Notes: generated by a model not told the origin, from the letters alone. A stretch of DNA of 64,000 nt from Streptomyces tuirus (GCA_018195615.1 JAGTPG010000002.1:5573501-5637500); one strand, 5' to 3'. Positions 50,246-59,984 are shown, counted from the first letter of the stretch. A program made the numbers and translations.

Positions 50246-51633
50246 CTACGCGGGAGTCACCGCGTGGCCGTAGCGGAGCAGGTTGGCCGGGTCGTAGGTG
50301 GCCTTGTCGTGGCGTAGGCGGTCGTAGACCTCCGGGGTCCAGGCGCGGGCGCGGTCCTGTTCGTCGCCCGGGGTGCCGTGGATGTTGACCATGGTGTGGC
50401 CGGTGCCGTACGGGGCCATGGCGGTGTAGAGGCGCTGCGTCGCCTGTTCGACGGCTTCGGCGGCGGGCGGGGCGGCCAGGATGCCGACCGAGTCCATGAA
50501 GTACAGGGCGTCGCGGGAGCAGACGGCGTCCTCGACGGGGGACGGGCGGGCCATCGCGCCGCCCATGTGGCGTACCTCGACCATCAGCAGGGGGTGGTCG
50601 ACGCCTGCCGCGGGGCCGGCCTGGTCCAGGAACGTGGCGACGGCCTCGGGGGTCAGGTCGCGCAGGAGCAGGCAGGACTCCCGGGCCGGGAGCGGGTCCT
50701 GGGGTTCCAGATGGATGCGGTCCAGGGCCGCGTGGTCCATGTCCTCGACCGTGTCGACGGCTACGGGGGCGGCTCGGCGGAGCGGGGCGATCAGTGCTTC
50801 GCCCTCGGCCGGGTCGCCGGGCCAGGCGATCGCGACGCGGGCCCAGAAGCCGCCGCGCAGGGGTTCCGGGATCTGCGGGATGGGCGGCAGGCGGAGGATC
50901 GTGAACGCGCTGCACATCTCGTCCGGGACGGTGCGCGTCCAGTCCGTCCAGGCTCGGAGCAGAGTCTCCGTGTGTTCGCCCGGGCAGTAGATGCCGCCGC
51001 CGTAGAGGCGGGGGAGGGGAGCAGTTCGGTGACGAGGGAGGTGACCACGCCCACGTTGCCCTTGCCGCCGCGCAGGGCCCAGAAGAGTTCCGGTTCGTGC
51101 TGGGGGTCCGTTTCGCGCAGGTGGCCGTCGGGGGTGACGACCTGGAAGGAACGGACCAGGTCGGCGGCGTAGCCGTAGGCCCGGCCGAGGACGGGGAGTC
51201 CGCCGCCGAGGGTGTAGCCGATGACGCCGGCGTCGGTGGAGGTGCCGCAGAGGCCGGCCAGGCCGTGGGGGGCGGCGGAGGCCAGGACATCGCTCCACTT
51301 CGCGCCGGCGGCGATGGTGGCGGTGCGGGTGGCGGGGTCTGTCCGTACGTCCGTCATGCGGGACGTGTTGATCAGCAGGCCGTGGTCGATCGGGAAGTTG
51401 GCGCCGTGGCCGGTGGCCTGGACGGCGACGGGGGTGTCGGTGGCCTTCGCCCAGCGCAGGGCGGTGACGATGTCGTCCGGGCCGGTTGCTCCTATGACCA
51501 CGTCGGGGGTGTGGAGGGCGGCCAGGTTGAAGCCGGTGACCTCGTCGGCGTAGCTGCGGTCGCCGGGGCGTAGGACCGGGCCGTTGATCTCCGAGAGGGC
51601 GAAGAGGTCGGGGGTGTGGTGGGGGGCGGTCAT
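50246..51633 (-). CDS. FAD-binding (BBE/PCMH-type) oxidoreductase (one-base frameshift)
   Basis: Flavoprotein oxidase of the berberine-bridge family, about 462 residues after correction. FAD_binding_4 part: VVIGATGPDDIVTALRWAK, VQATGHGANFPIDHG (His that often binds FAD covalently), AGLCGTSTDAGVIGYTLGGG. The C-terminal BBE motif is ATYDPANLLRYGHAV-like (Y-D-P-x-N). The second covalent Cys of bicovalent members is not evident. One base is missing in the G run at 51016-51019. Start ATG 51633. Unknown substrate, perhaps a sugar or secondary metabolite; divergent from hemB. Confidence 0.88.
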
Positions 51634-51821
51634 CGCGTCCTCCGTGGGGAGCGTACGGAGGGACGGCGGCGGCGGGGAAGGAGGCCGTCGGGGTCCTCGT
51701 TGTTCAGGGTTGTTTTCAGGATGGACCTGGGTGGGTGGGGGCGCATTGTGGGGCTGTGGGCTTGGTGGTGCTCGGTGTTGGGCTGAGGGCAGGTGGGTCC
51801 GCAGCCCGGCGGGGCGGGGTG

Positions 51822-51904
51822 CCTCCCCCAAGCTCTCGGCTTCGCTCGAGCAGGGGGACCCCCATCGCCCACCCGTGCCGCCCCAGCGGCACGACTGCCC
51901 GCAG
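51822..51904. repeat. Dispersed intergenic repeat, copy 2
   Basis: In the 330-base gap 51634-51963 between the oxidoreductase and hemB. Shares the cctcccccaagctctcggc start, the ttcgctcga-cag-ggggacccccat centre and the cggcacgactgcccgcag end with copy 1 at 22503-22611, but without its internal duplication. Remaining gap sequence shows no gene; the hemB promoter should be near 51910-51955. Confidence 0.7.
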
Positions 51905-51963
51905 CTGAGTCCGCCGACATCGCGTCGGCATCGGGGCGTTTCGGGCGGGCGTAGCGTAGGGGC

Positions 51964-52962
51964 ATGACGACGTACGGATCCTTTCCCGGTACTCGGCCGC
52001 GGCGTTTGCGGAGTAACCCCGTCATGCGTCGGATGGTCGCCGAGACCCGGCTGCACCCCGCCGACTTCATCCTTCCGACGTTCGTGCGCGAGGGCGTCAG
52101 TGAGCCGGTGCCGATCGCGGCCATGCCGGGGGTCGTGCAGCACACCCGGGACAGTCTGAAGAAGGCCGCCGCGGAGGCGGTCGCGGCCGGGGTCTCCGGG
52201 ATCATGCTCTTCGGCGTGCCGGAGGAGTCGAAGAAGGACGCGCTCGGCACGCCGGGGACCGATCCGGACGGGATTCTGCAGGTCGCCATCCGGGACGTGC
52301 GGGCCGAAGTGGGGGATGACCTGCTGGTCATGTCCGATCTGTGCCTGGACGAGACGATCGACCACGGGCACTGCGGAGTGCTGGACGAGCAGGGGCGGGT
52401 CGACAACGACGCGACCCTGGAGCGGTACGCCGAGATGGCGCAGGTGCAGGCCGATGCCGGAGCCCATGTCGTCGGGCCCAGCGGGATGATGGACGGGCAG
52501 GTCGGGGTCATCCGCGACGCCCTCGACCAGATCGGGCGGGAGGACGTCGCCGTTCTCGCCTATACAGCGAAGTACGCCTCCGCCTTCTACGGGCCCTTCC
52601 GGGAGGCTGTCGCCTCGTCCCTGCAGGGGGACCGGAAGACGTACCAGCAGGATCCGGCGAACGCGCGTGAGTCGATGCGGGAACTCGCACTCGATCTCGA
52701 GGAGGGCGCCGACATGGTGATGGTCAAGCCGGCCGGGCCCTACCTGGACATCCTCGCCCGGGTCGCCGACGCCGTGGACGTGCCCGTCGCGGCCTATCAG
52801 ATCTCCGGCGAGTACTCGATGATCGAGGCCGCCGCCGAGAAGGGCTGGATCGACCGGGACCGGGCGATTCTCGAGACGCTGACGGGGATCCGGCGGGCCG
52901 GCGCCCGGAACATCCTCACCTACTGGGCCACCGAAGTGGCCCAGAAGCTGAACCGTCAGTAG
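51964..52962 (+). CDS. hemB: Delta-aminolevulinic acid dehydratase (porphobilinogen synthase)
   Basis: Condenses two 5-aminolevulinates into porphobilinogen; 332 residues. Schiff-base lysines in VLAYTAKYASAFYGPFREA and MVMVKPAGPYLDI. The metal-binding stretch reads SDLCLDETIDHGHCGVL: two of the three zinc cysteines of the Zn-type enzyme are kept (C127, C137) and the middle is Asp (D129), so metal use may differ from both the Zn- and Mg-only classes. Separate from the rex-hem operon but acts in the same pathway between HemA/HemL and HemC. Convergent with the next gene (7-base gap). Confidence 0.96.
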   Translation: MTTYGSFPGTRPRRLRSNPVMRRMVAETRLHPADFILPTFVREGVSEPVPIAAMPGVVQHTRDSLKKAAAEAVAAGVSGIMLFGVPEESKKDALGTPGTDPDGILQVAIRDVRAEVGDDLLVMSDLCLDETIDHGHCGVLDEQGRVDNDATLERYAEMAQVQADAGAHVVGPSGMMDGQVGVIRDALDQIGREDVAVLAYTAKYASAFYGPFREAVASSLQGDRKTYQQDPANARESMRELALDLEEGADMVMVKPAGPYLDILARVADAVDVPVAAYQISGEYSMIEAAAEKGWIDRDRAILETLTGIRRAGARNILTYWATEVAQKLNRQ

Positions 52963-52969
52963 ACAGCGC

Positions 52970-53638
52970 TCAGTAGGACAAGGCCTCGTCCCGGTCCGTC
53001 AGCCAGTACGTGACCGTCAGCGTGCTGTCGTAGTACACGCCCTTCGCGGGCAGCTGCGGGACCGCCGAGGGGCCGCCGCTGCTGTTCGGCGTGCGGCCCT
53101 GGAAGCCGACCGTGAGCTTGCGGGCGGTGGTGCCGCCGGCGCCGCTGCCGTCGGCAGCCGACAGCAGCACGCCCGCGTAGCCGGACTCGCCCGGGGCCAG
53201 GGTCGTCACCGCCTGCGGCTTCGACTCCTGCATCGGCTGCGGGACCCACTGCATCTCGTCGAAGCGGAGCACCGGGAAGTACGTCAGGTCGCAGTACTTC
53301 GAGCCGGTGTTCTTGACCGTGATCAGCATGTGGTTGAGGGGCCTGGGGACCGGCTTGGCCGTGACGGTGGTGTTGGAGCCGTTGCAGGAGACGCGGTTGG
53401 CCGGGTCGGCGGGGTCGGTGGGGTCGGCGGGCTTGGCCGCGTTGGAGTTCGCGCCCTTCGCGTTGGTGGCGGTCCCGGCGTTTGTGCCCTTCGTGTCGGT
53501 GGCCGCGGTGGTGGCCTTCGCCGACGACGTCAGCTGGGGCTTCGCGGCGCCCTCGTCCTGTGTGCCCGTGCCGTCCTCGCACGCCGTGAGGGCGAGGGCG
53601 GCCACGAGGGCGACGGGGAGAGCGTGGTACTTGCGCAT
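52970..53638 (-). CDS. DUF4232-type secreted lipoprotein
   Basis: 222 residues. Signal peptide with lipobox A-L-T-A-C (MRKYHALPVALVAALALTAC; lipidated Cys at 20), then an Ala/Thr/Lys/Asn-rich spacer of about 60 residues with repeats of the T-N-A-K-G type, then a beta-sandwich domain of the DUF4232 kind (HMLITVKNTGSKYCDLTYFP, ALAPGESGYAGVLL-like, YYDSTLTVTYWLTDRDEAL). Function unknown; such proteins are common on Streptomyces surfaces. Confidence 0.85.
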   Translation of the reverse strand: MRKYHALPVALVAALALTACEDGTGTQDEGAAKPQLTSSAKATTAATDTKGTNAGTATNAKGANSNAAKPADPTDPADPANRVSCNGSNTTVTAKPVPRPLNHMLITVKNTGSKYCDLTYFPVLRFDEMQWVPQPMQESKPQAVTTLAPGESGYAGVLLSAADGSGAGGTTARKLTVGFQGRTPNSSGGPSAVPQLPAKGVYYDSTLTVTYWLTDRDEALSY

Positions 53639-53876
53639 GAGCGGGTTTCCTTTCGGACAAAGGTCGTTGGCATGCGGGCCTCAGCGAGCCGCGCCACCGG
53701 CGTGGCGGGAGCGGCGTGCTTGGATGACCAGAGCTTGTGCGGTGATCCGTCCCGGCCGCCACAGTCGGCGGACGATCAGGGACGCTGGAACGCCCGCACA
53801 GGACTTGACCAGGGGAAACGGCCCTCCCCTGGAACGGGGAACGGGACGGCGGGGCCCATGGGGGATGGAGGAACGG

Positions 53877-55213
53877 GTGTCGGAAGGCACGGCAGCGGCT
53901 GACTTCGCCGCGCTGTTGGGGGAGTTGAAGGAGCGCTCCGGGCTGAGCTACGGGGTGCTCGCCAAGCGGCTCCACATGAGTACGTCGACGCTGCACCGGT
54001 ACTGCAACGGGGATGCCGTACCGACCGACTACGCGCCGGTGGAGCGGCTCGCGCGGCTCTGCAAGGCGTCGCCGGAGGAGCTCGTCGAGCTGCATCGGCG
54101 GTGGGTGCTCGCGGATGCCGGCCGGGGGCGCAAGGGCGCCGCCGGGGCGGGGCCGGAGGCCGTGCCCGTGGTGGTGGCGGCTTCGGACGAGGGTGTTCCG
54201 GAGGTGCCGGGAGACGGTCGTCCAGGGGAGCCGGAAGAGGGGGTTCCGGCTGAGGTCGTGGAGAGCCGTTCGCGGCGTCCGCGTCGTGCGCTGCTCACCG
54301 GTGTCGCCGTGGCCGTGGTCCTGTGCGGGGTCGGACTCGCCGTGGCCGTGCCCTCCGGCGGGGGCGACGAGGGCGGGCGTGGCGGTTCGGCGGCGGTGTC
54401 CGACGGAGGGCGTCGGGCGGACGGTGGAGCGACCGCTTCCGTATCGCCCTCGGACAGTCCTTCCTCCGGCACCGGCAAGGACAAGGGCAAGGGGAAGGAG
54501 GCCCCCTCCAAGGCCACCCCCACCTCATCCGCCCCTGCCACGGGCACGGGCACCGGCACCGGCGCCGACCGCCCCGGCCGGGACACGACCGAGGACTCCG
54601 GCCCCGCCCCCCTCACCGTGAACGCGGCCCCGCACGCCTGGGAGGACCCCTGTTCCCAGCACTACCTGGTGAACCGGCCGCCGGGGCAGGTCGGGCCGCC
54701 GCCGCTGGAACAGGACGCGCCCGCCTGGGTGGCGGCGACGGGAGCCGTTCCGTCCGGGAGCAGTTCCTGAAGCTCACCGTGCAGGGCACCGGCAAGGAGA
54801 CGGTGGTGCTCGACGGGCTGACGGTCCGTATGGCCGGCAAGCGGGCGCCGCTCGCCTGGAACGACTACGCCATGGGCTACCCGGGCGTCGGCTGCGGCGG
54901 CGGCGTCCCGACGCGCTTCTTCACGGTCGCCCTCGACGCAGCGCGTCCCGCCGTCGTCCCCGAGGCGGGGCATCGCGACTTCCCCTTCTCGGTGAGCGAG
55001 TCGGATCCGGAGGTCTACTACATCCGGGCCGACGCCTCCGCCTACGACGTCAGCTGGTATCTGGAGCTGAGCTGGTCCAGCGGCAGCCGGAAGGGCACGC
55101 TGACGGTGGACGACCGGGGGCGGCCCTTCCGTACGAGCGGGAACAACGGGCGTCCGGCGTACGAGTTCCCGCTCGGCGGCGACAAGTGGATCGAGGCGGG
55201 GACGACCGACTGA
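53877..55213 (+). CDS. Membrane-tethered XRE-family HTH protein (one-base frameshift)
   Basis: About 445 residues after correction. N-terminal Cro/C1-type HTH (FAALLGELKERSGLSYGVLA, KRLHMSTSTLHRYCNGDAVP), a linker, one membrane helix (ALLTGVAVAVVLCGVGLAVA), a Ser/Thr/Gly/Lys-rich stalk, and an outside domain containing WEDPCSQHYLVNRPPGQVGP, GMGYPGVGCGGG-like loop and YELELSW-type strands. One G is missing in the run at 54756-54758. GTG 53877 has ggagg five bases upstream; ATG 53865 is the alternative. It would link an external signal to DNA binding directly, without phosphorylation. Confidence 0.82.
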
Positions 55214-55214
55214 C

Positions 55215-55583
55215 TCAGTGGAACTCGTGCACCAGCTCGATCCTGCCGACGATGTGGGCGTTGAACTCGTCGAGCTCCTCGGCCGGGACCCACAGTTCGA
55301 GGATCGTCTCTCCGCCGGCCTGCTGGACCGGGTACCGGCGCAGGAAGTCGGACTCGACCTCGAAGCGGGTGACGTAGCCGGCGCCGTCGTGCTTGACGTT
55401 CCAGTCGCGTGCGATCTTCACCGCGTAGTCCTCGTTGAGGACCGGGTAGAAGATCGGCTGCTCGGGGAGCCGGGGCGGCCAGGCGCGCCAGTCGAGTCGC
55501 CGCACCAGGTCCAGTTCCTTAGGGCCGGTGGGGCGCCACAGGGTCGTCGTCGCTCGCTGGTCGGTCCGCACGGGCACCATCAA
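55215..55583 (-). CDS. Conserved small protein (annotated in relatives as ADP-ribosylation/crystallin J1)
   Basis: 122 residues, soluble. Blocks: TTTLWRPTGPKELDLVRRLD, WRAWPPRLPEQPIFYPVLNE, GAGYVTRFEVESDFLRRYPV, LELWVPAEELDEFNAHIVGR. The crystallin-J1 name given to such proteins in Streptomyces is weakly founded: the protein lacks the metal-binding Asp clusters of ADP-ribosylglycohydrolases. Function unknown. It converges with the XRE gene with a single base between stops. Confidence 0.82.
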   Translation of the reverse strand: MMVPVRTDQRATTTLWRPTGPKELDLVRRLDWRAWPPRLPEQPIFYPVLNEDYAVKIARDWNVKHDGAGYVTRFEVESDFLRRYPVQQAGGETILELWVPAEELDEFNAHIVGRIELVHEFH

Positions 55584-55656
55584 ATCACCTGGGGCGTTAG
55601 GTTGTTGACCGTCGGTGTGGTTGCTGATTGAACCACCTACTCTTCAGGAGACGTCC

Positions 55657-56559
55657 ATGACCGGTGATGCCCTCAGCCAGGATCCCGCCGAGCTGCAGAG
55701 GAGGATCGACAGCAGCAAGGCGCACCCGGCCCGGGTCTACGACGTCTTCCTCGGCGGCAAGGACCACTACCCCGCCGACCGGGACGCGGCCGCCGCCGCG
55801 CTCGCCGCCAATCCGCGCGGGTACCTCGACGTACGGCACAACCGCGACTTCCTGCGCCGCGCGGTGGCCTCGCTGGTGGAGCAGGACGGGATCCGGCAGT
55901 TCCTCGACATCGGGACCGGGCTGCCGACCGCCGAGAACGTGCACCAGATCGCCCAGCGGATCGCGCCCGAGTCGCGGGTCGTGTACGTCGACAACGACCC
56001 GGTCGTGCTGGCGCACGCGCGGGCGCTGCTGACGAGCGGACCCGAGGGGCGTACGGACTACGTCGACGCCGATCTGCGGGAACCGGCCCGCATCCTCGAA
56101 CAGGCCGCCAAGACCCTGGACTTCGACCAGCCGGTCGCGCTGTGCCTGGTGGCCATCCTGCACTTCGTGGCGGACGACGAGGCGTATCCGCTGGTGCGTG
56201 AGCTGCTCGACGCGCTGCCCGTCGGCAGCAGGCTGGTGCTCAGTCACCTCACCGATGACCTCAACCCCGAGAACATCCGCGCGGTCCAGCGGACCTACAC
56301 GGAGCGGGGGTTCACCTTCGTGCTGCGCTCCCGGGCCGATGTCGAGCGGTTCTTCGAGGGGAACCAGCTGGAGATCGCCGACCCGGGGGTCGTGCCCGCG
56401 CACCGCTGGCGGCCCGACGGCGCGGCGCCCGTCCCGGAGCGGCCGGAGGAGTCCTTCCTCGCCGGGCTCGACGACATCGAGAAGGTCCGCTACCACGACA
56501 TCAACGACGTGACGGACGCGGACATCAACGTGTACGCGGCGATCGGGGCCAAGGGCTGA
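55657..56559 (+). CDS. SAM-dependent methyltransferase (DUF574 family)
   Basis: 300 residues. Typical opening of this family: SSKAHPARVYDVFLGGKDHY, PADRDAAAAALAANPRGYLD, then the SAM site QFLDIGTGLPTAENVHQIAQ and VVYVDNDPVVLAHARALL. Very common in Streptomyces (often many paralogues) with no established substrate. ATG 55657 preceded by caggag. Divergent from the small gene at 55215 (73-base gap). Confidence 0.9.
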   Translation: MTGDALSQDPAELQRRIDSSKAHPARVYDVFLGGKDHYPADRDAAAAALAANPRGYLDVRHNRDFLRRAVASLVEQDGIRQFLDIGTGLPTAENVHQIAQRIAPESRVVYVDNDPVVLAHARALLTSGPEGRTDYVDADLREPARILEQAAKTLDFDQPVALCLVAILHFVADDEAYPLVRELLDALPVGSRLVLSHLTDDLNPENIRAVQRTYTERGFTFVLRSRADVERFFEGNQLEIADPGVVPAHRWRPDGAAPVPERPEESFLAGLDDIEKVRYHDINDVTDADINVYAAIGAKG

Positions 56560-56659
56560 GGCACACCCGTGTCCGGATCCCGGAAATCTTGTTGTAGGCG
56601 GCACATATTTCCCTAGGCTGCGGCGCACGAGTCGTCACCGCAGCCGAAGGAGCCGTGTC

Positions 56660-57886
56660 ATGACCGTCACCGAGCCCGTGTCCGTCCACTCTCCCGTGCC
56701 GCCGCTCGCCGCGCGGGCGCGGTCGGTCGGCGGTTCTCCCGTGCGGGACATCCTGGCGGTCACCGCCCGCCCCGAGGTGATCAACTTCGCGGGCGGGCTG
56801 CCGGCGCCGGAGTTGTTCGACGCGGAGGGCATCGCGGCCGCGTACCGCGCCGTGCTCACCGAGACGCCCGCGCAGGCGTTGCAGTACTCCACGACCGAGG
56901 GCGAGCCGCTGCTGCGGACCGCGCTGGCCGCCCGGACCACCGCGCGGGGCCTGCCGACCGGATCCGACGACCTGCTCGTCACCACCGGCTCCCAGCAGGC
57001 CCTCTCCTTGCTGGCCACCGCGCTGCTCGAACCCGGTGACACCGTCCTCGTCGAGAACCCCTGCTACCTGGCGGCACTTCAGGCCTTCGGCTTCGCCGGA
57101 GCGAGGGTCGTGGCCGTGCCCGGCGACGAGCACGGTGTCGACCCCGAGGCGCTGGAGGAGCTCGTGGTGCGCGAGCGCCCCAAGCTGCTCTACACCGTGC
57201 CCACCTTCCAGAACCCCACCGGCCGCACGCTGCCCGCCGGGCGGCGCGCCGCCGTGGCCGCCGTCGCCGCCCGGAGCGGGCTGTGGATCGTCGAGGACGA
57301 CCCCTACGGGGAGCTCCGCTACGAGGGCGAGCGCGTGCCGTGGATCGCCGCCCACCCGGGGGCCGAGGACCGGACGGTGCTGCTCGGCAGCTTCTCCAAG
57401 GTCATGGCGCCCGGACTGCGGCTGGGCTGGCTGCGGGCGCCCGGGGAGCTGCGGCGTGCCTGTGCCGTCGCCAAGCAGGCCGCCGACCTGCACACCCCGA
57501 CCGTCAACCAGCTCGTCGCGGCCCGGTACCTGGCGGACAACGACCTGGACGCGCACGTCGGCCGTGTCGCCGGTGTGTACCGCGAACGCCGGGACGCCAT
57601 GCTCGCGGGGCTGGCCGGAGCGCTGCCCGAGGGATCGGTCTGGGACCGGCCGGAGGGCGGCATGTTCCTCTGGGTGCGCCTGCCGGAGCCGTACGACACG
57701 ACGGCCCTGCTGCCGCGGGTGGTGCGGCAGGACGTGGCGTACGTCCCCGGCGCCCCCTTCTACGCCGGCCCGCCCGACCGGACGACCCTGCGGCTGTGCT
57801 TCGTGACCCAGACACCGGAGGAGATCGGGGAGGGGCTGCGCAGGCTGGGGGCCGGGCTGCGCGGTAGCGGACAGGATCTGACCTAG
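56660..57886 (+). CDS. PLP-dependent aminotransferase, class I/II (2-aminoadipate transaminase-like)
   Basis: Fold-type I aminotransferase, 408 residues. VINFAGGLPAPELFDAEGIA, LQYSTTEGEPLLRTALAART, TTGSQQALSLLATALLEPGD, PTFQNPTGRTLP, the VEDDPYGELRY Asp/Tyr, and the PLP Lys in LGSFSKVMAPGLRLGWLRAP. Resembles LysN-type / MocR-catalytic domains without an N-terminal HTH. Probable role: amino-group transfer for aromatic or 2-aminoadipate-like substrates; not fixed. Followed after 20 bases by a DinB gene. Confidence 0.92.
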   Translation: MTVTEPVSVHSPVPPLAARARSVGGSPVRDILAVTARPEVINFAGGLPAPELFDAEGIAAAYRAVLTETPAQALQYSTTEGEPLLRTALAARTTARGLPTGSDDLLVTTGSQQALSLLATALLEPGDTVLVENPCYLAALQAFGFAGARVVAVPGDEHGVDPEALEELVVRERPKLLYTVPTFQNPTGRTLPAGRRAAVAAVAARSGLWIVEDDPYGELRYEGERVPWIAAHPGAEDRTVLLGSFSKVMAPGLRLGWLRAPGELRRACAVAKQAADLHTPTVNQLVAARYLADNDLDAHVGRVAGVYRERRDAMLAGLAGALPEGSVWDRPEGGMFLWVRLPEPYDTTALLPRVVRQDVAYVPGAPFYAGPPDRTTLRLCFVTQTPEEIGEGLRRLGAGLRGSGQDLT

Positions 57887-57906
57887 ACGTTCCCTACGGT
57901 CGTTCC

Positions 57907-58407
57907 ATGACCACGTCATCGGAGAAGACGGAACTGGCCCAGGCGCTCGCCGAGCAGCGGGAGTTGCTGCTGATCACCGTGCGGGGACTCAGCGACGCGC
58001 AGGCGGCACGGCGTACCACTGTGAGTGAGCTGACCCTGGGCGGGATCGTGCGGCACCTCACCCAGGGCGAGGAGGCATGGACGCGGATCATGGTCGAGGC
58101 GGACGGTGAACTGCCCGACGGCATGCTCGACATGGAGCAGTACCGCATGGCCGAGGGCGACACGCTCGCCGGGCTGCTGGAGCGCTACACGGCGGCTGCC
58201 CGGGCGACCGAGGAGGCCGTGTCCGGTCTGCCGGACCTGGACCGGAGCGTGCCCCTGCCGACGACTCCGTGGTCCCCGCCGGAGCCCGAGTACTGGTCGG
58301 CACGCCGGATTCTGCTGCACATGATCAGGGAGACGGCGCAGCACGCCGGGCACGCGGACATCATCCGGGAGGCGCTGGACGGCGCGAGCACCACGGCCCA
58401 GCGGTGA
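57907..58407 (+). CDS. DinB/DUF664-family protein
   Basis: 166-residue four-helix bundle of the DinB-like metal-binding superfamily. Likely metal histidines in GGIVRHLTQGEE and LLHMIRETAQHAGHADIIRE. Family members include mycothiol- or bacillithiol-dependent transferases; DUF664 proteins in Streptomyces are mostly uncharacterised. Lies 20 bases after the aminotransferase and convergent with the XRE gene at 58420 (12-base gap). Confidence 0.88.
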   Translation: MTTSSEKTELAQALAEQRELLLITVRGLSDAQAARRTTVSELTLGGIVRHLTQGEEAWTRIMVEADGELPDGMLDMEQYRMAEGDTLAGLLERYTAAARATEEAVSGLPDLDRSVPLPTTPWSPPEPEYWSARRILLHMIRETAQHAGHADIIREALDGASTTAQR

Positions 58408-58419
58408 ACCCGGATCTGG

Positions 58420-59229
58420 TCAGACCCGCGCCTCGAAGCACTCGCGGTCGCCTCCCGTCATCGGGCGGAAGCAGGCCCGGACGGTCGTACCGGGGTGGGC
58501 CTCGGTCATGGGGGTGAAGATGTACGACTGCGCGGCGATGCCGTCCGTGATCCGGGCGGAGTGCGGGCGGTTCCCGGAGGTCCTGGTCAGCTCCAGTCGG
58601 TCACCGACGCGCGTGCTCCACATCCGGGCCCAGCCCGCCTCGCACGTGTCGCTGTAGCGCAGTTCGAGGTGGGCTCCGGTGGAGGTGCGGTGCGAGGCGA
58701 GGGTGAGCGGGGTCGTGCCGCATTTCATGGCCATCGGGCTCATGCCCTCGCAGGAGAGTCCGCGGCAGCGGGGAGTGGGAGCGGCGGACGGGGGCGGGGC
58801 CGGCCGGGAGTCAGTGGCCTGGCCCGCCAGGAACACCAGGGCGACGGACAGGCCGCCCGCCGCCAGCGCGCAGACCGATGCGAGGACCGCCATGAGCCGG
58901 CCCTTGCCGGTCGCGGCAGGCCTCACCTCCACGGCCGTGGGATCCGCGGGCGGCGCCGCCGCCGTCCTGCCGCTCCACTCCGACTCCGCCAGCTCCCACA
59001 GCGCCAGACACCGGGCCTCCGGTACGCCCCCCAGACGGCACAGCTCCTGTACCGCCTGGCGGGGCGGGAGCGTCCTGCCGTTGAGGTAGCGCTCCCAGGA
59101 CGACTTGCTGAAGGTGGTCTTCGTCGCCAGGGCCGCCAGGCTCAGGCCCGTGCCCGTCCTCAGCTCCCGCAGTGCGGAGGCGAGCCTGGCGCGTTCCGGT
59201 GGCAGCTCGCCCGGCGGGTTCCGTGTCAT
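58420..59229 (-). CDS. Membrane-tethered XRE-family protein with outside DUF2690 domain
   Basis: 269 residues. Cytoplasmic HTH (LRTGTGLSLAALATKTTFSK, SSWERYLNGRTLPPRQAVQE), linker, one membrane helix (MAVLASVCALAAGGLSVALV), then an outside DUF2690 domain with cysteines (CRGLSCEGMSPMAMKCG, RYSDTCEAGWARMW, VRACFRPMTGGDRECFEARV). DUF2690 proteins are common, uncharacterised Streptomyces surface domains. Its ATG overlaps the stop of the upstream XRE gene (ATGA), so the two are co-translated. Confidence 0.88.
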   Translation of the reverse strand: MTRNPPGELPPERARLASALRELRTGTGLSLAALATKTTFSKSSWERYLNGRTLPPRQAVQELCRLGGVPEARCLALWELAESEWSGRTAAAPPADPTAVEVRPAATGKGRLMAVLASVCALAAGGLSVALVFLAGQATDSRPAPPPSAAPTPRCRGLSCEGMSPMAMKCGTTPLTLASHRTSTGAHLELRYSDTCEAGWARMWSTRVGDRLELTRTSGNRPHSARITDGIAAQSYIFTPMTEAHPGTTVRACFRPMTGGDRECFEARV

Positions 59230-59984
59230 GCCCGCAGGGCCTTCCAGGTGTGCGGGCCGATGATGCCGTCCACGACCAGGCCGGACCGTTTCTGTAGGTC
59301 CCGGACCGCGCGTTCGGTGTGCGGGCCGAAGATGCCGTCCACGGGGCCCGGGGAGAGGTCCGCCTCACGCAGCAGGCACTGTGCCTCGGCCACCTCCGGT
59401 CCGGCGTGCCCCTTCGCCAGGACGGCCGTCCGGGTGCGGCTGTTGCCCGCGTACCAGCGGCCGTCGATCCGCTCGGCCTTGCAGGTGTACCTGGGCCGCT
59501 CCGACCCCCGCGGCGCTCCCGGCGCCGTCGTGGTGGCAGAGGCCGGCGGGGCCGCCGCCACCTTGCTCTCGCCGTCCGTGAGCCGTACCGCCAGCAGGAC
59601 CGACGCGGCGACGGCCAGCACCAGGGCCACCGACCCGGCGATGAGCGTGATGCGCAGCGCCCGGGCGTGCGGGCGGGGCGGGTCGGTTCCGGCCGGTGGC
59701 CCGTGCCGCTCCGTCGTCCTTCCCCACGCCTGCGCGGCGACCTCGTGCAGCGCGAGCAGCCGGGTCGGGTCGTCACCGCCGAGCCGGGCCATCGCCTCCA
59801 CGGCCTCCCTGGGCGGCAGGGACCTGCCGGACAGATACCGCTCCCAGGACGACGTGCTGTAGCCCGTCTTCGCCGCCAGCTGACGCAGGCTCAGTCCGCT
59901 GTGGTCCTTGACCCGGCGTAATCGCACCACCAACTGACGCACCCGCGGATCAAGGTGTTCGGGCAGTCCTTTCCAACGCGACAT
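59226..59984 (-). CDS. Membrane-tethered XRE-family protein with outside peptidoglycan-binding domain
   Basis: 252 residues from ATG 59984. HTH in LRRVKDHSGLSLRQLAAKTG and YSTSSWERYLSGRSLPPREA, nearly the same as in the next gene, so the pair arose by duplication. Then a membrane helix (ITLIAGSVALVLAVAASVLL), a short stalk, CKAERIDGRWYAG, and a PG_binding_1 domain (EVAEAQCLLREADLSPGPVD, GIFGPHTERAVRDLQKRSGL, VVDGIIGPHTWKAL). It could report on cell-wall state directly to DNA. An upstream in-frame extension to 60308 exists but carries no domain. Confidence 0.88.
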   Translation of the reverse strand: MSRWKGLPEHLDPRVRQLVVRLRRVKDHSGLSLRQLAAKTGYSTSSWERYLSGRSLPPREAVEAMARLGGDDPTRLLALHEVAAQAWGRTTERHGPPAGTDPPRPHARALRITLIAGSVALVLAVAASVLLAVRLTDGESKVAAAPPASATTTAPGAPRGSERPRYTCKAERIDGRWYAGNSRTRTAVLAKGHAGPEVAEAQCLLREADLSPGPVDGIFGPHTERAVRDLQKRSGLVVDGIIGPHTWKALRA

